Part shown: positions 55,149 to 64,000 of the stretch, one piece after another
How the letters are laid out: each line of letters starts with the position of its first letter
Numbering within the stretch: position 1 is the first letter of the stretch
DNA from: Pedobacter sp. B4-66
GTDB lineage: Bacteria > Bacteroidota > Bacteroidia > Sphingobacteriales > Sphingobacteriaceae
Assembly (NCBI RefSeq): GCF_018492665.1
Contig: NZ_JAFVME010000003.1
Location: forward strand, 682,001 to 746,000
Length of the DNA: 64,000 nt
Direction: 5' to 3'
The notes under the pieces: model-generated
The model's database searches: none
What the model saw: the letters and a program-made list of their open reading frames with translations, nothing else
Told to the model about the DNA's origin: nothing
Translations under genes and position numbers: made by a program

Positions 55149-58100
55149 TTAAAATTTCACATTTAAGTTAAAACCTACATTTCTTGAAGAAGGGAATTGA
55201 AGTAGGTTGCCATTAGTTCCACCATTACCTATATCCGGATCAGACAGGGGGAACGCAGAGACAATAAACAAATTAGAACCTACTACACTGAAGGAGGCTC
55301 CTTTAATGTTCAATTTGAACTTGTCCAATAATGATTTTGGTAGGTCGTAACCAATGGATACTTCCCTAAGCTTAAGAAAAGTTAAACTAAACACATTGGA
55401 TTCGCCATTCATGCGGTACCAATATTGTTCTGAGAAATCTTTATAGGTTGTTTTATTGGTGTTTGGAACATACTCTCCATTTACCAGGTTTACACCCTTT
55501 GCAATATAAGGCTCTCCACGCGTATAGGCCTCACGATCTGGTCCCACAGCATCAGGATGCGCACCTGAGTACCACAGTTGCTGATTAAGATTTGCCTGAT
55601 CTATACCGCCAACACGGCCTTCTAATAAAAAGCTGAAGTTAAACTGCTTAAACAACTTGAAATTGTTAAACCAGCTAGCCGTCCAATCCGGACCAATATG
55701 ACCTAATGTTTTTAGCTCAGTATCCTTAACCGGTAGCCCATTGGCTCCGATAATCAACTGGCCATCCGGAGCTTTTTGCATAGAATTATTGGTTATATAC
55801 AAATCCATCCGATCGCCGACCTTGATACCACCCAGATTGTCTGCTCCGCCATAAATCGCGGCAAGCTTGTTCCTGTTTAAACTCCAGTTAACAGTAGAGG
55901 TTAATTCTACCCGATCACTGATCTTTAAATTGGTTCCTAAAATGGCTTCAAAACCAAAGCGGTTGAACCTGTTTCCGTTGATCTTGTATCTGGTGAAACC
56001 AGAAGCAAGTGAAGCATTTTGATCGTAAATAGATTCCGAGTCTACATACCTATAGGCTGTTAGGTCAACAGTTAGTTTTCCTCCAAAAAAGGATGCATTA
56101 GTACCCAGTTCATATCCTGTGGTTTTTTGAGGTCTAAGTTGTTCATTCCCTAAAACCGGAGAATAGGTTACCGAGTTGTTCCCATCATAAATAATGGAAG
56201 GATTGTAATAGCTGGAGTATTGGTAAGGAGCCAAATCTGCTCTTACCATTGCCCATGATCCTCTTATTTTAAGGAAACTTGAGCTTGGCATACCAAGCAG
56301 TTTGGATAAGATTACCGAACCTGAAACAGAAGGGTAACTGTATTGATTATTCGTTTCAGGAAGTGCCGAAGAAACATCCACACGCTCTGTTAACGACAAG
56401 AAGTAAGCATCATCATAACTTAAATCTGCTGAAACAAATAAGCTGTTTCTGGCATACTGTGTTAAGGAATTGGTTGACAAAACTGAACCTATAGAATTGG
56501 AAAGGTTATAAATTTTGGGAACCTGCAAGCCCTGTGTTTTTGAATTGTGAAGCGTATTCTGCTTAAAGTTAATACTTCCACCTACGAAAGCATTGATGCC
56601 GAATTTACCAAGAGTAGAAGCGTACTTAACAAATGCATCAGTATTGTACTCCGAAACATTTGCATCAGTCAGTTCATAATTTCCTTTGATGGCGTTAGCG
56701 CCGATGTATCCATAAGGATATTTCATTTCATTGGTTGTTCCCGAAACCTCAGCACTTTGCCTTAAGGTTGCACTAAAGGATTTAGAGATTTGATAATCTG
56801 CGCTACCAACACCAAAAAACTTATTCCTGCTTAAAGATTGTGTTTGCTCATAAGCCATATAGTATGGATTATTGATCCAGGAATAATTAAAGTAAACCGG
56901 CTCATAGTTTTCTTTACCGGCTTTCCAGTAGTTTTTAAAATCCCGCATATCCACATCTGTTCCTGCCCATATCAGCATTCCGTACAAAATGTTGGTATTA
57001 CCATAATTGATACGCGGAAAGTTTGGAGAGTCCTGTTTGTTGAACTGGAGTGTTGATGATAATTTCAAACGATCAGTAGCCTGAGAGGTTACATTCAGTG
57101 TTGCGTTATAATTTTTTAACTCAGTAGAAGGAACTTCTCCATTGGTGTAATCATAGCCTAAACCCAATCTCATGCTGGTCTTGTCATTTGATGAGGATAT
57201 AGAGGCATAATTACTGATGGTACTTCCGGTTTCCAGAAAGTTTTTAAGGTTGTTTTTACCTCTGGAAATAAACGGAGTAGGTATTCTTTTACCATTGGCA
57301 TCTAAAGGACTGTCCCATTGAGGAGTTTCCCAGTAACCGCTAGCTGTTGAAGGATCTTTCACATCCATTTTTGGCCCCCATACAAAGTCATTATCGAATG
57401 TTCCGTTACCCATTCCATCAAAGTAGGCGTATTTTCCCTGTTCACCATTTCCGTATTGGTTTTGGGTTTCCGGAAAAACGATCCATCCAGCCCTAAATAT
57501 CGACCTTTGGCTTAGCTCTATGGAAGTTTCTTTTCCTGCTGATTTTGTGGTGATCTGAATGGCGCCATTTTGCCCTTTAGAGCCATAAAGTGCTGCTGCA
57601 GTAGCTCCCTTTAAAACGGAAATGCTCTCGATATCCAATGCATTGATATCATAGGTATTTGAATTAACCGGAATACCGTCTATTACCATTAAAGGTTCTC
57701 TACCCCTCAGTTCAATTTTAGTTTGCTGCATCAGGTTAGGAGAATTGAAAACGGTTAAGCCCGCTACCTTTCCGCTCAACTGTGTTGCAAAATTATTGGT
57801 GGGTACACGATTTATGGCCTCACTTTTAATTTCCTGAACGGCATAGCCCAGTTTTTTTACTTCTTTTTTAATACCCAAAGCAGTCACCACAACTTCATTA
57901 AGCACACCGGTGTCTTCTTTTAAAACAAAGTCTACTGCAGTACTTTTACCTTCTTCAATAACCACGGAGTTTTTAAGCTGTGTAATAAAAGACATGTATT
58001 TAACCTCAACACTATAAGTACCAGGCTTTACATCTATGCTAAAAGAACCATCGTTGTTGTTTGAAAAATTTCTGTTCAATTCCACAATTCTGATACTAGC

Positions 58101-58544
58101 ACCAGGCAGAGGTTGCCCTTTAACATCAGTTATTTTCCCGGTAATTTTACCTGGCTGCTGAGGAATCGGTTTGGTTTCAATTAGTATAAAATCATTTAGT
58201 ATCCTGTATTGAAGGTTGGTGTTTTTTAGAATGAGCTCGATAGCCTTTTTTACACTGATTTCATCCTCATTGAGCTTAATATTCTTAGGGTATTTACTAA
58301 GCAGATCATCAGGTATGGAAAACCGTAATTTTGACTGTTTTTGAATAGCCAGTAAACTCTCTTTGATCCCTGCTTTTTCAACATGCAAGGAAATTTTCAA
58401 CCTATCCAGATTCTGACTGTTTGCCTCGTTGGCAAACAGCACACTGCTTAAGGTAAGGATTGCAACCAATAAAATAGAGGAGCATTTCATGAGAAAGATA
58501 AGTTTGTGTCTTACTGTTGAGTGAAGGATTGAACCTTTTTTCAT
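55149..58544 (-). CDS. SusC-like TonB-dependent outer-membrane transporter
   Basis: The 1131-residue protein has a long N-terminal signal, an STN domain at about 50-110 (LKISLHVEKAGIKESLLAIQ), a carboxypeptidase-regulatory-like domain (GKITDVKGQPLPGASIRIVE), and a plug (KIELRGREPLMVIDGIPVNS, ESISVLKGATAAALYGSKGQ) then the barrel. It is preceded by FecR and sigma genes 175 and more bp upstream, with a hairpin in that gap. The co-transcribed MBL and phosphatase genes suggest a phosphorylated substrate, perhaps an organophosphate or nucleic acid. Confidence 0.96.
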   Translation of the reverse strand: MKKGSILHSTVRHKLIFLMKCSSILLVAILTLSSVLFANEANSQNLDRLKISLHVEKAGIKESLLAIQKQSKLRFSIPDDLLSKYPKNIKLNEDEISVKKAIELILKNTNLQYRILNDFILIETKPIPQQPGKITGKITDVKGQPLPGASIRIVELNRNFSNNNDGSFSIDVKPGTYSVEVKYMSFITQLKNSVVIEEGKSTAVDFVLKEDTGVLNEVVVTALGIKKEVKKLGYAVQEIKSEAINRVPTNNFATQLSGKVAGLTVFNSPNLMQQTKIELRGREPLMVIDGIPVNSNTYDINALDIESISVLKGATAAALYGSKGQNGAIQITTKSAGKETSIELSQRSIFRAGWIVFPETQNQYGNGEQGKYAYFDGMGNGTFDNDFVWGPKMDVKDPSTASGYWETPQWDSPLDANGKRIPTPFISRGKNNLKNFLETGSTISNYASISSSNDKTSMRLGLGYDYTNGEVPSTELKNYNATLNVTSQATDRLKLSSTLQFNKQDSPNFPRINYGNTNILYGMLIWAGTDVDMRDFKNYWKAGKENYEPVYFNYSWINNPYYMAYEQTQSLSRNKFFGVGSADYQISKSFSATLRQSAEVSGTTNEMKYPYGYIGANAIKGNYELTDANVSEYNTDAFVKYASTLGKFGINAFVGGSINFKQNTLHNSKTQGLQVPKIYNLSNSIGSVLSTNSLTQYARNSLFVSADLSYDDAYFLSLTERVDVSSALPETNNQYSYPSVSGSVILSKLLGMPSSSFLKIRGSWAMVRADLAPYQYSSYYNPSIIYDGNNSVTYSPVLGNEQLRPQKTTGYELGTNASFFGGKLTVDLTAYRYVDSESIYDQNASLASGFTRYKINGNRFNRFGFEAILGTNLKISDRVELTSTVNWSLNRNKLAAIYGGADNLGGIKVGDRMDLYITNNSMQKAPDGQLIIGANGLPVKDTELKTLGHIGPDWTASWFNNFKLFKQFNFSFLLEGRVGGIDQANLNQQLWYSGAHPDAVGPDREAYTRGEPYIAKGVNLVNGEYVPNTNKTTYKDFSEQYWYRMNGESNVFSLTFLKLREVSIGYDLPKSLLDKFKLNIKGASFSVVGSNLFIVSAFPLSDPDIGNGGTNGNLLQFPSSRNVGFNLNVKF

Positions 58545-58645
58545 ATTTTTGTTAAATAATGGGTTTGCCCGCCTATGGCGGTAAATCTGTTGTCAATTCA
58601 TTAAGCCAAATGGTCGTCGAAAACTTGTGGCTTATTTGTCTAAAT

Positions 58646-58679
58646 CCGTTCCTGGTTTCAGGGACGGGTTTTGTTTTTT
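58646..58679 (+). terminator. Hairpin with T-run between FecR and SusC genes
   Basis: CCGTTCCTG (58646-58654), loop GTTT, CAGGGACGG (58659-58667), one wobble pair, followed on the plus strand by GTTTTGTTTTTTG. No plus-strand gene ends here. It may stop antisense transcription, or act as a stem-loop in the leader of the SusC mRNA. Confidence 0.5.
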
Positions 58680-58719
58680 GTATCTCTGTTACATATTTAG
58701 GCTGTTAGTTTGCATTCTG

Positions 58720-59724
58720 TTAATTAATAATAACCTGTCTTCCCTTAATCTTATATTGGAATTTACCTGTTGTGGCAAGTACCTCCATAATATCAGACAG
58801 AGGAACGTTAGCTGTAAGCATTATGGTGATGTGTTGCTCCGCTTTTACTTGTTGTTTAAAGCTGACATCCACATTGTACAAGCGCTCAAATACCGAGACT
58901 ATTTCCTTTAGGGTAGCCCCATTGAAAACCAATCTGCCGTTTTTCCACTCAGATACATCATCCGCATTTATTTCGCCTAATACTGCGTGATTGTTTTTCC
59001 AGAGCATACTCTGTCCAGGTGTGAGTGTAGCAAGTTGGTTTTCATGATTTCCCTGTTGATGACTTATTCGGACTTTTCCAGTTGCCACCTCTACTAAAAA
59101 TGGTTTATCTTTAAAAGCGTTGATTCGGAATGAAGTTCCCACAACTAGAGTCCTCACATCTCCCGTATGAATAATAAAAGGCTTTTTCCGATTTTTAGCA
59201 ATTTCAAAAAAGGCTTCTCCTTCCAGGCTAATCTCACGTGTGTTTCCGGTAAAACGAGAGGGATATCTCAACTTACTACCTCCTGCCAGATAAACAATCG
59301 AACTATCTGACAAACGGATCTGAACACGCTGACCATTGGCATTAACACGTTCAAACATGGTTACTGCCACCTTATTGCTTTCCTGCTTTTTTAAAGTCGA
59401 AACACCAAACCATACACCTAAACTGAGCAGCATGGTTAGCCATACAGCTGCATAGCGAAGGGCAAAGAATTTAATCCCTGTTCTCTTAGTCGATACAGAA
59501 TTGTCTTGTAATCGCTCTTCTGTGAAGCGATTTTTCCAGTTTGCAATTTCCTGATCAGAAATCTGTTGCTCCTGAAACTCTGCCCATTCCTCAGCCCAAA
59601 CCTCATCAATAAGCTGTTCGGCATCCTCCCTTTGCATAAACAAATTCATCGTTTGCAATTCGGAGGGAGAACACTCGCCTTTAAGATATTTTAGGATGAT
59701 TTGCTTATTTACCTGTTGCTCCAT
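58720..59724 (-). CDS. FecR-family anti-sigma factor
   Basis: The 334-residue protein has an N-terminal sigma-binding region (MEQQVNKQIILKYLKGECSP), a membrane segment (FALRYAAVWLTMLLSLGVWF, about 90-110), and a periplasmic FecR domain (NGQRVQIRLSDSSIVYLAGG, TREISLEGEAFFEIAKN). The end (VSEWKNGRLVFNGATLKEIV) is the STN-like partner of the SusC signalling domain. It follows the sigma gene by 72 bp and controls the SusC-SusD-MBL-phosphatase genes. Confidence 0.95.
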   Translation of the reverse strand: MEQQVNKQIILKYLKGECSPSELQTMNLFMQREDAEQLIDEVWAEEWAEFQEQQISDQEIANWKNRFTEERLQDNSVSTKRTGIKFFALRYAAVWLTMLLSLGVWFGVSTLKKQESNKVAVTMFERVNANGQRVQIRLSDSSIVYLAGGSKLRYPSRFTGNTREISLEGEAFFEIAKNRKKPFIIHTGDVRTLVVGTSFRINAFKDKPFLVEVATGKVRISHQQGNHENQLATLTPGQSMLWKNNHAVLGEINADDVSEWKNGRLVFNGATLKEIVSVFERLYNVDVSFKQQVKAEQHITIMLTANVPLSDIMEVLATTGKFQYKIKGRQVIIN

Positions 59725-59796
59725 TTCATTAATTAGATGCTTCTATATGTTAATACACATATTTTGAAGGCAACCACTAATGGAAATGAAATTATT

Positions 59797-60405
59797 TTAC
59801 AGAAAAAAGCAGATGGCCAAAAGAAGCGCTATATCCGTATGTTTTTGTAGCTCTCTGCGCAGAAATTTAATAGATGCGCTAATATGATTTTCAACTGTAT
59901 TAAGGGAGAGCTTCAGCTCAGCGGCAATTTCTTTATGATTCATATCCATCTCACGACTCATTACAAATACCTTTTTACGTTGGGGACTCAATTGAGTTAA
60001 TGTGTGACTATAAGCGAACTGCAATTCTTTGGCTTCGAAGTCTTCTGCAGGCGATGAACTTCTCATTACGCATTCGGAGACTAAATCCAAAGGAACTGTA
60101 ACTTCCTGTCTTTTACGAATATGGTTAAATAGGGTATTTTTCATTGCAGAAAAAAGATAAGGAGCAATCTCACCATCAGTTCTGATCTCGTCACTCTTTT
60201 GCCAAATTTTTAGCAGAAGATCTAAGACCAAACCTTCGGCTATGGATTCGTCTTTCACATATTTTAATGAAAACTGATAGAGCTTGTTAAAGTATCGCCT
60301 AAAAAGTTCGTTGAATGCTTTATCATTTCCCTCTTTACAATGATCTATCAATGTCCGATCTGGTAACCCCTTAAATATCATAATTGATGGTTTGCTTTTA
60401 TCCAA
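59797..60405 (-). CDS. ECF RNA polymerase sigma factor
   Basis: The 202-residue protein has region 2 (KAFNELFRRYFNKLYQFSLK, VLDLLLKIWQKSDEIRTDGE) and region 4 (LSPQRKKVFVMSREMDMNHK, LSLNTVENHISASIKFLRRE). The hydrophobic C-terminal tail (IALLLAICFFL) resembles that of the other sigma gene here. It is the first gene of the second SusC/SusD locus. Confidence 0.95.
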   Translation of the reverse strand: MDKSKPSIMIFKGLPDRTLIDHCKEGNDKAFNELFRRYFNKLYQFSLKYVKDESIAEGLVLDLLLKIWQKSDEIRTDGEIAPYLFSAMKNTLFNHIRKRQEVTVPLDLVSECVMRSSSPAEDFEAKELQFAYSHTLTQLSPQRKKVFVMSREMDMNHKEIAAELKLSLNTVENHISASIKFLRRELQKHTDIALLLAICFFL

Positions 60406-60591
60406 AGCAAAAATAAGAGGCTAAAAGCAAGCACATATTAACAGTCGGTTAAGTGATTGTTAATAGGGCCACATTATTTTACTGGCTTACCACAACAGGT
60501 AAACGATATCAACTTAATTAGCTTACACATTAGAAAAATCCGTAAATTTATTAGAAGCAAAAAATAAATACTCACCCTAAAATCTAAAAAA

Positions 60592-61119
60592 ATGAAACTT
60601 AAAAGTTTAGCAGTTGTACTATGTTTACTCATAGGCAGTCAATTGGCAAAGGCGCAAGTAAAAGTAGCCGATTTGGCAAAGGAATGGGAAAGATCAAAAG
60701 CTTATACTAAAGAATATCTGGACGCAATGCCTGAAAGCGGGTATGCCTTAAAACCCACACCTGAAATGCGATCTTTTGCAGAGCAAGTATTACACCTATC
60801 GGATGCCAACTATGGTTTCGCTTCGGCTGCTACAGGTGCGAAAAGTCCCTTTGGTCAGGGCGAATTGGAAAAAACCAGTGATAAATCCAAAGCTAATGTA
60901 ACCAAGTTAGTACTGGCTAGTTATGACTTTGTGATTGATAATATAAAAAAGATGCCCGAGGCGCAGCTAGATGAACAGGTTAAACTGTTTGGAAGCTTCG
61001 ATATGACTAAAAGATTGGCTTTAGCTAAGGCTTTTGAACATCAGGCACATCACAGGGGGCAAACAACTGTATATCTTAGACTGGCAGGTGTAAAACCACC
61101 ACAAGAAAAACTCTTTTAG
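60592..61119 (+). CDS. DinB-family protein with signal peptide
   Basis: The 175-residue protein has a signal peptide (SLAVVLCLLIGSQLAKAQVK) and a DinB/YfiT-type four-helix bundle: FAEQVLHLSDANYGF with a candidate metal His, and FEHQAHHRGQTTVYLRLAGV with the other His. DinB-like proteins bind a metal and may transfer or detoxify thiols; the role of exported ones is unknown. It ends in PPQEKLF, and a terminator follows. Confidence 0.9.
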   Translation: MKLKSLAVVLCLLIGSQLAKAQVKVADLAKEWERSKAYTKEYLDAMPESGYALKPTPEMRSFAEQVLHLSDANYGFASAATGAKSPFGQGELEKTSDKSKANVTKLVLASYDFVIDNIKKMPEAQLDEQVKLFGSFDMTKRLALAKAFEHQAHHRGQTTVYLRLAGVKPPQEKLF

Positions 61120-61165
61120 CAATTTGCCTTTAAGCCCTTCGGAAAGGCAATTGAATGAGATTCAC

Positions 61166-61200
61166 AAAAGCTTCACAAAAAAAGTGAGGCTTTTGTTTTA
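61166..61200 (+). terminator. Terminator of the DinB-like gene
   Basis: AAAAGCTTCAC (61166-61176), a 7-nt A loop, GTGAGGCTTTT (61184-61194) with one wobble, then GTTTT. It also lies close to the end of the convergent radical SAM gene (61210). Confidence 0.75.
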
Positions 61201-61209
61201 CAAAATGGG

Positions 61210-63441
61210 CTATAAAACTAACAGCCCAAACCCCCTTAAACTATTTATTGGTTTTGAATGCCAAAATAGTTCGAAATGCTCCATTGAAGCTTCAAAATCG
61301 GCTTTTATTTCCTGGAAAGTATAAACCTGCTCATTAGAAACCGCTATCTTTTGTAACATTGAAACCAACCATTCTCCTTCATTTTTATTGGTATTGATAC
61401 TAAAGGTTTCCTTTTTATCGTGAAAAGTTAAAACCATTGTTTCAAAAGTATTACCCTTTTTATGCTTTACAACACTTTCCGTATCTGGCTTCCCTCCTAG
61501 CCAAATTACTTTAGCTGTTGGTTTAATATTGAATCTGTTTTCATCCACAAGAGCTTTCTCAATAAAATCCGAAGGAACAGCGGTTCTGGGAATCTTAAAA
61601 TCAAACCAATCTTGCAACTTGTAATCGAAGCAGATGCCATGCATAAAATTAAAAAGCGACTTCTTTAAGCCATAACTAAATTTATCGTGGTCTATTCCCG
61701 TTTTATCTATATAATTGATGTCATTATTGGCAAAGGTTCCAATAGCTTCAGTCTCTTTTACCACACCAAATCTTTCCGGATGCATGCCAACAGGGCTATG
61801 TGCAGTCATTGCAAACTGATGCCAGAAACCAGATTGTAAAACGCCTGCTTCAAACAACTGTCTTACCATTTCCAAACTATCTACAGTCTCTTGAATAGTT
61901 TGTGTCGGGTAACCATACATCAAATAAGCATGAACCAGCACACCTGCTTCCGTAAAATTCTGAGTAACCTTAGCAACCTGCTCAACCGTTACCCCTTTGT
62001 CAATTAGTTTTAATAACCTATCAGATGCCACTTCTAAACCACCGGAAACTGCAATGCAACCCGATGCCTTTAGCAAAAGGCATAAATCTCTGGTAAAGCT
62101 TTTCTCGAACCGAATATTAGTCCACCAGGTTACAGATATTTTCCTTCTTAAAATCTCCAGCGCTACTTCGCGCATCAAAGCCGGTGGTGCAGCCTCGTCC
62201 ACAAAGTGAAAGCCATTCTGACCTGTTTGTACACTTAGCTCTTCAATTCTATCAACAATTAATTTAGCTGCAACAGGTTCATAAACCTTAATATAATCTA
62301 AAGAAATATCACAAAATGTACATTTCCCCCAATAACATCCATGCGCCATTGTCAATTTATTCCAACGCCCATCACTCCACATCCGATGCATTGGATTTAC
62401 AATTTCAATAACCGAAATGTATTGATCCAATTTCAAATCGCTATAATCCGGCGTTCCTACATCAAACTGCTTGTAATCACTTCTTAAAGCATCATTTCTA
62501 TAAGTAACCTCTCCATTTTCTAATAGAAAAGTTCTTTTGTACAAGTTAAAATCTCCGCCTTTTATGATGGAGTTATAGAGCAGTTCAATAGGTAACTCTC
62601 CATCGTCTAACGAGATATAATCGAAAAATTCAAATACCCTTTTGTCAGACACTGAACGTAATTCGGTATTAGCAAAACCACCGCCCATTGATATTTTAAC
62701 CTCTGGATAACGTTGTTTCACATATTGTGCACATCGAAAAGCTGCATACAAATTTCCAGGAAAGGGAACAGAAATTAACAATAACTTAGGTTGAATGACC
62801 GAAATTTTCTCTTCCAGAATTTCAATCAGAATCTTATCCATATAGGTATAATCCTGATTTAAAACCTCGTAAAGCTCATCAAATGAATTTGCACTCCTAC
62901 CCAGTCTTTCCGCATAACGACTAAAACCAAAATTCTGATCTACACATTCAATAATAAAATCCGAAATATCCTCAAGATAAAGCGTTGCTAAATGTTTACC
63001 CTTATCCTGCGTTCCCATTGCGCCAAATGCCCAATCTAGCTCTTCCAACTGCTCAAATCTGGAGGCTTCTGGTAAATAATCTTCCTGACAAATTTGCAAT
63101 GCCAGGGTTGGATTTTTACCCTGCAAAAAAGCAATAACAGCGTTTATTGTTTTGATGTACTCGTTTTTTAAAGCAAGAATTCGCTTTGCATTTAAACTTT
63201 TTGGTTTGTCACTTTGCTCCCCCGCAAATAAAAAAAGATCTTCCAAGCCTTTTTTGGAAAACAAAGCCAAAATCACTTCAATACCTAAATCGGCCTGAGT
63301 TGAAGATATATTTTTAGTGTTCAAAAAACCTTTGATATATGCAGTTGCAGGATACGGAGTATTCAGCTGGGTAAAAGGAGGCGTAACAAGGAAAAGTTCT
63401 GTTTTCAAAATGGAATTGTATTTCACTACAAAAATATCCAA
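61210..63441 (-). CDS. B12-binding-domain radical SAM protein
   Basis: The 743-residue protein starts with a cobalamin-binding-type region (LFLVTPPFTQLNTPYPATAY, about 15-330, with the SVPFPGNLYAAFRCAQYVKQ and SMGGGFANTELR segments) and continues with the radical SAM core, MAHGCYWGKCTFCDISLDYI (C-x3-C-x2-C near 372-379), GGLEVASDRLLKLIDKGVTV and VHAYLMYGYPTQTIQETVDS. The C-terminal 150 residues have no domain I know. Such proteins methylate or rearrange inactivated carbons in lipids, peptides or cofactors. No peptide substrate gene is adjacent. It is monocistronic. Confidence 0.92.
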   Translation of the reverse strand: MDIFVVKYNSILKTELFLVTPPFTQLNTPYPATAYIKGFLNTKNISSTQADLGIEVILALFSKKGLEDLFLFAGEQSDKPKSLNAKRILALKNEYIKTINAVIAFLQGKNPTLALQICQEDYLPEASRFEQLEELDWAFGAMGTQDKGKHLATLYLEDISDFIIECVDQNFGFSRYAERLGRSANSFDELYEVLNQDYTYMDKILIEILEEKISVIQPKLLLISVPFPGNLYAAFRCAQYVKQRYPEVKISMGGGFANTELRSVSDKRVFEFFDYISLDDGELPIELLYNSIIKGGDFNLYKRTFLLENGEVTYRNDALRSDYKQFDVGTPDYSDLKLDQYISVIEIVNPMHRMWSDGRWNKLTMAHGCYWGKCTFCDISLDYIKVYEPVAAKLIVDRIEELSVQTGQNGFHFVDEAAPPALMREVALEILRRKISVTWWTNIRFEKSFTRDLCLLLKASGCIAVSGGLEVASDRLLKLIDKGVTVEQVAKVTQNFTEAGVLVHAYLMYGYPTQTIQETVDSLEMVRQLFEAGVLQSGFWHQFAMTAHSPVGMHPERFGVVKETEAIGTFANNDINYIDKTGIDHDKFSYGLKKSLFNFMHGICFDYKLQDWFDFKIPRTAVPSDFIEKALVDENRFNIKPTAKVIWLGGKPDTESVVKHKKGNTFETMVLTFHDKKETFSINTNKNEGEWLVSMLQKIAVSNEQVYTFQEIKADFEASMEHFELFWHSKPINSLRGFGLLVL

Positions 63442-63805
63442 AATAATTTTGGTATTACGCCTTATAAATAGATGTTTTTTTTTACTAAACGCAAAAGAAG
63501 TTTTTATGTTCCAAAAAATTTGGCTTCTTTTTGGGTTCTTGAAATCGCTCGGACCTTGTACCAGACTTGTTCGCCCTTTGTTCGACTGTGGTCGAACGAG
63601 GTCCGAACAAGACCCGTTTTAGTATGGTGCGAGAGACGACTATATTCTACGACGAAATTTGATTCCTTTTAGGATCAAAAACCATCCGATTCAACGGATA
63701 GAATGCTACCCTCATTAAATATAGGAAAATTATCTGTAGATAATTTTTTAATGTTTTTAAATTATTTATTATTGATGTAAGTTACACATAAAATCTAAAG
63801 TATTT
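63442..63805. other. Intergenic region with interleaved palindromes
   Basis: No gene is supported. It holds several overlapping inverted repeats at 63550-63611: CGGACCT/AGGTCCG, CTTGTTCG/CGAACAAG, and GTTCGAC-TGTG-GTCGAAC. The remainder is AT-rich and should carry the promoters of the two divergent genes. Confidence 0.55.
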
Positions 63806-64000
63806 ATGAAAACTTCTAGAAATGATCCGTTTGATTTGAACCTTTGTATGAGAGGATTGGGTGTAGTGATCACAAACATGCATTCAGATGTTTACGAATA
63901 TATTTACCATTTCACCTTTAAAAAAACAATGAAATCCTATGGTCAAGATTTCAAAGACCCCTGGGAGCAACACATTGAACACGAAGCGTTTTTTAGAGAG
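63806..64000 (+). CDS. Unidentified gene, 5' end only (runs off the window)
   Basis: An ATG at 63806 opens a frame with no stop to the window end: MKTSRNDPFDLNLCMRGLGV, then VITNMHSDVYEYIYHFTF and a later GQDFKDPWEQHIEHEAF. Sixty-five residues are visible. The residue pattern is protein-like but I recognise no family, and the length is unknown. Confidence 0.55.
   Translation, partial: MKTSRNDPFDLNLCMRGLGVVITNMHSDVYEYIYHFTFKKTMKSYGQDFKDPWEQHIEHEAFFRE

Noticed and set aside
1-64000. CRISPR arrays
   Set aside because: No regularly spaced direct repeats of 20-40 bp were seen in the non-coding gaps.

Overview
The window reads as the chromosome of a Bacteroidota bacterium, most likely Sphingobacteriaceae (Pedobacter/Mucilaginibacter-like). 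The support is two SusC/SusD outer-membrane uptake loci each preceded by an ECF sigma factor and a FecR-type anti-sigma factor, Bacteroidota-type mobilization genes, a grasp-with-spasm peptide cluster, and low G+C with few clear Shine-Dalgarno sites. No rRNA, tRNA or CRISPR array was recognised.

Region 1 (1-9 kb) looks like accessory DNA: the 3' end of an error-prone-type DnaE polymerase, then a leftward run holding an AAA ATPase with a C-terminal HEPN-like R-x4-H motif, an SRAP (HMCES/YedK-like) protein with a small coupled partner, an HNH nuclease and an LA2681-type HEPN protein, followed by two rightward orphan immunity-type genes. Region 2 (9.3-23 kb) is a mobilizable or conjugative element backbone: RadC-like JAB protein, SSB, two J-domain proteins, a SWIM zinc protein, ParB, toprim primase-like protein, MobC-like relaxosome protein, MobA relaxase, VirD4/TraG-like coupling protein, and a divergent Xre regulator behind a 30-bp palindrome. 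No integrase and no T4SS channel genes lie in the window.

Region 3 (23.2-33.8 kb) is the most interesting cargo: a peptide natural-product (RiPP) locus of the grasp-with-spasm type. It has a double-glycine precursor with an unusually long core, a strong hairpin directly after it, a lipoprotein, an ATP-grasp ligase, a 75-aa overlapping ORF, a SPASM protein lacking the radical-SAM cysteine motif, and a C39-peptidase ABC exporter with HlyD and TolC partners. Next to it is a proteasome-like N-terminal-threonine hydrolase with a small downstream ORF. The region closes with a perfect 46-bp palindrome (34.07-34.12 kb), which may mark the element end.

Region 4 (34.4-43.1 kb) holds a MauE-like redox membrane protein with a small exported Cys protein, facing a sigma/FecR/SusC/SusD locus, then a LuxR-type regulator. 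Region 5 (43.2-51.2 kb) has an orphan PAAR tip and a shortened VgrG-like spike, a 1752-aa exported protein that looks like two paralogues fused head to tail, and an AraC regulator. Region 6 (51.2-60.4 kb) is a second sigma/FecR/SusC/SusD locus ending in an exported metallo-beta-lactamase-fold hydrolase and an alkaline-phosphatase-superfamily enzyme, suggesting capture and hydrolysis of a phosphorylated or sulfated substrate. Region 7 (60.5-64 kb) holds a DinB-like protein, a B12-binding radical SAM enzyme and the start of an unidentified gene.
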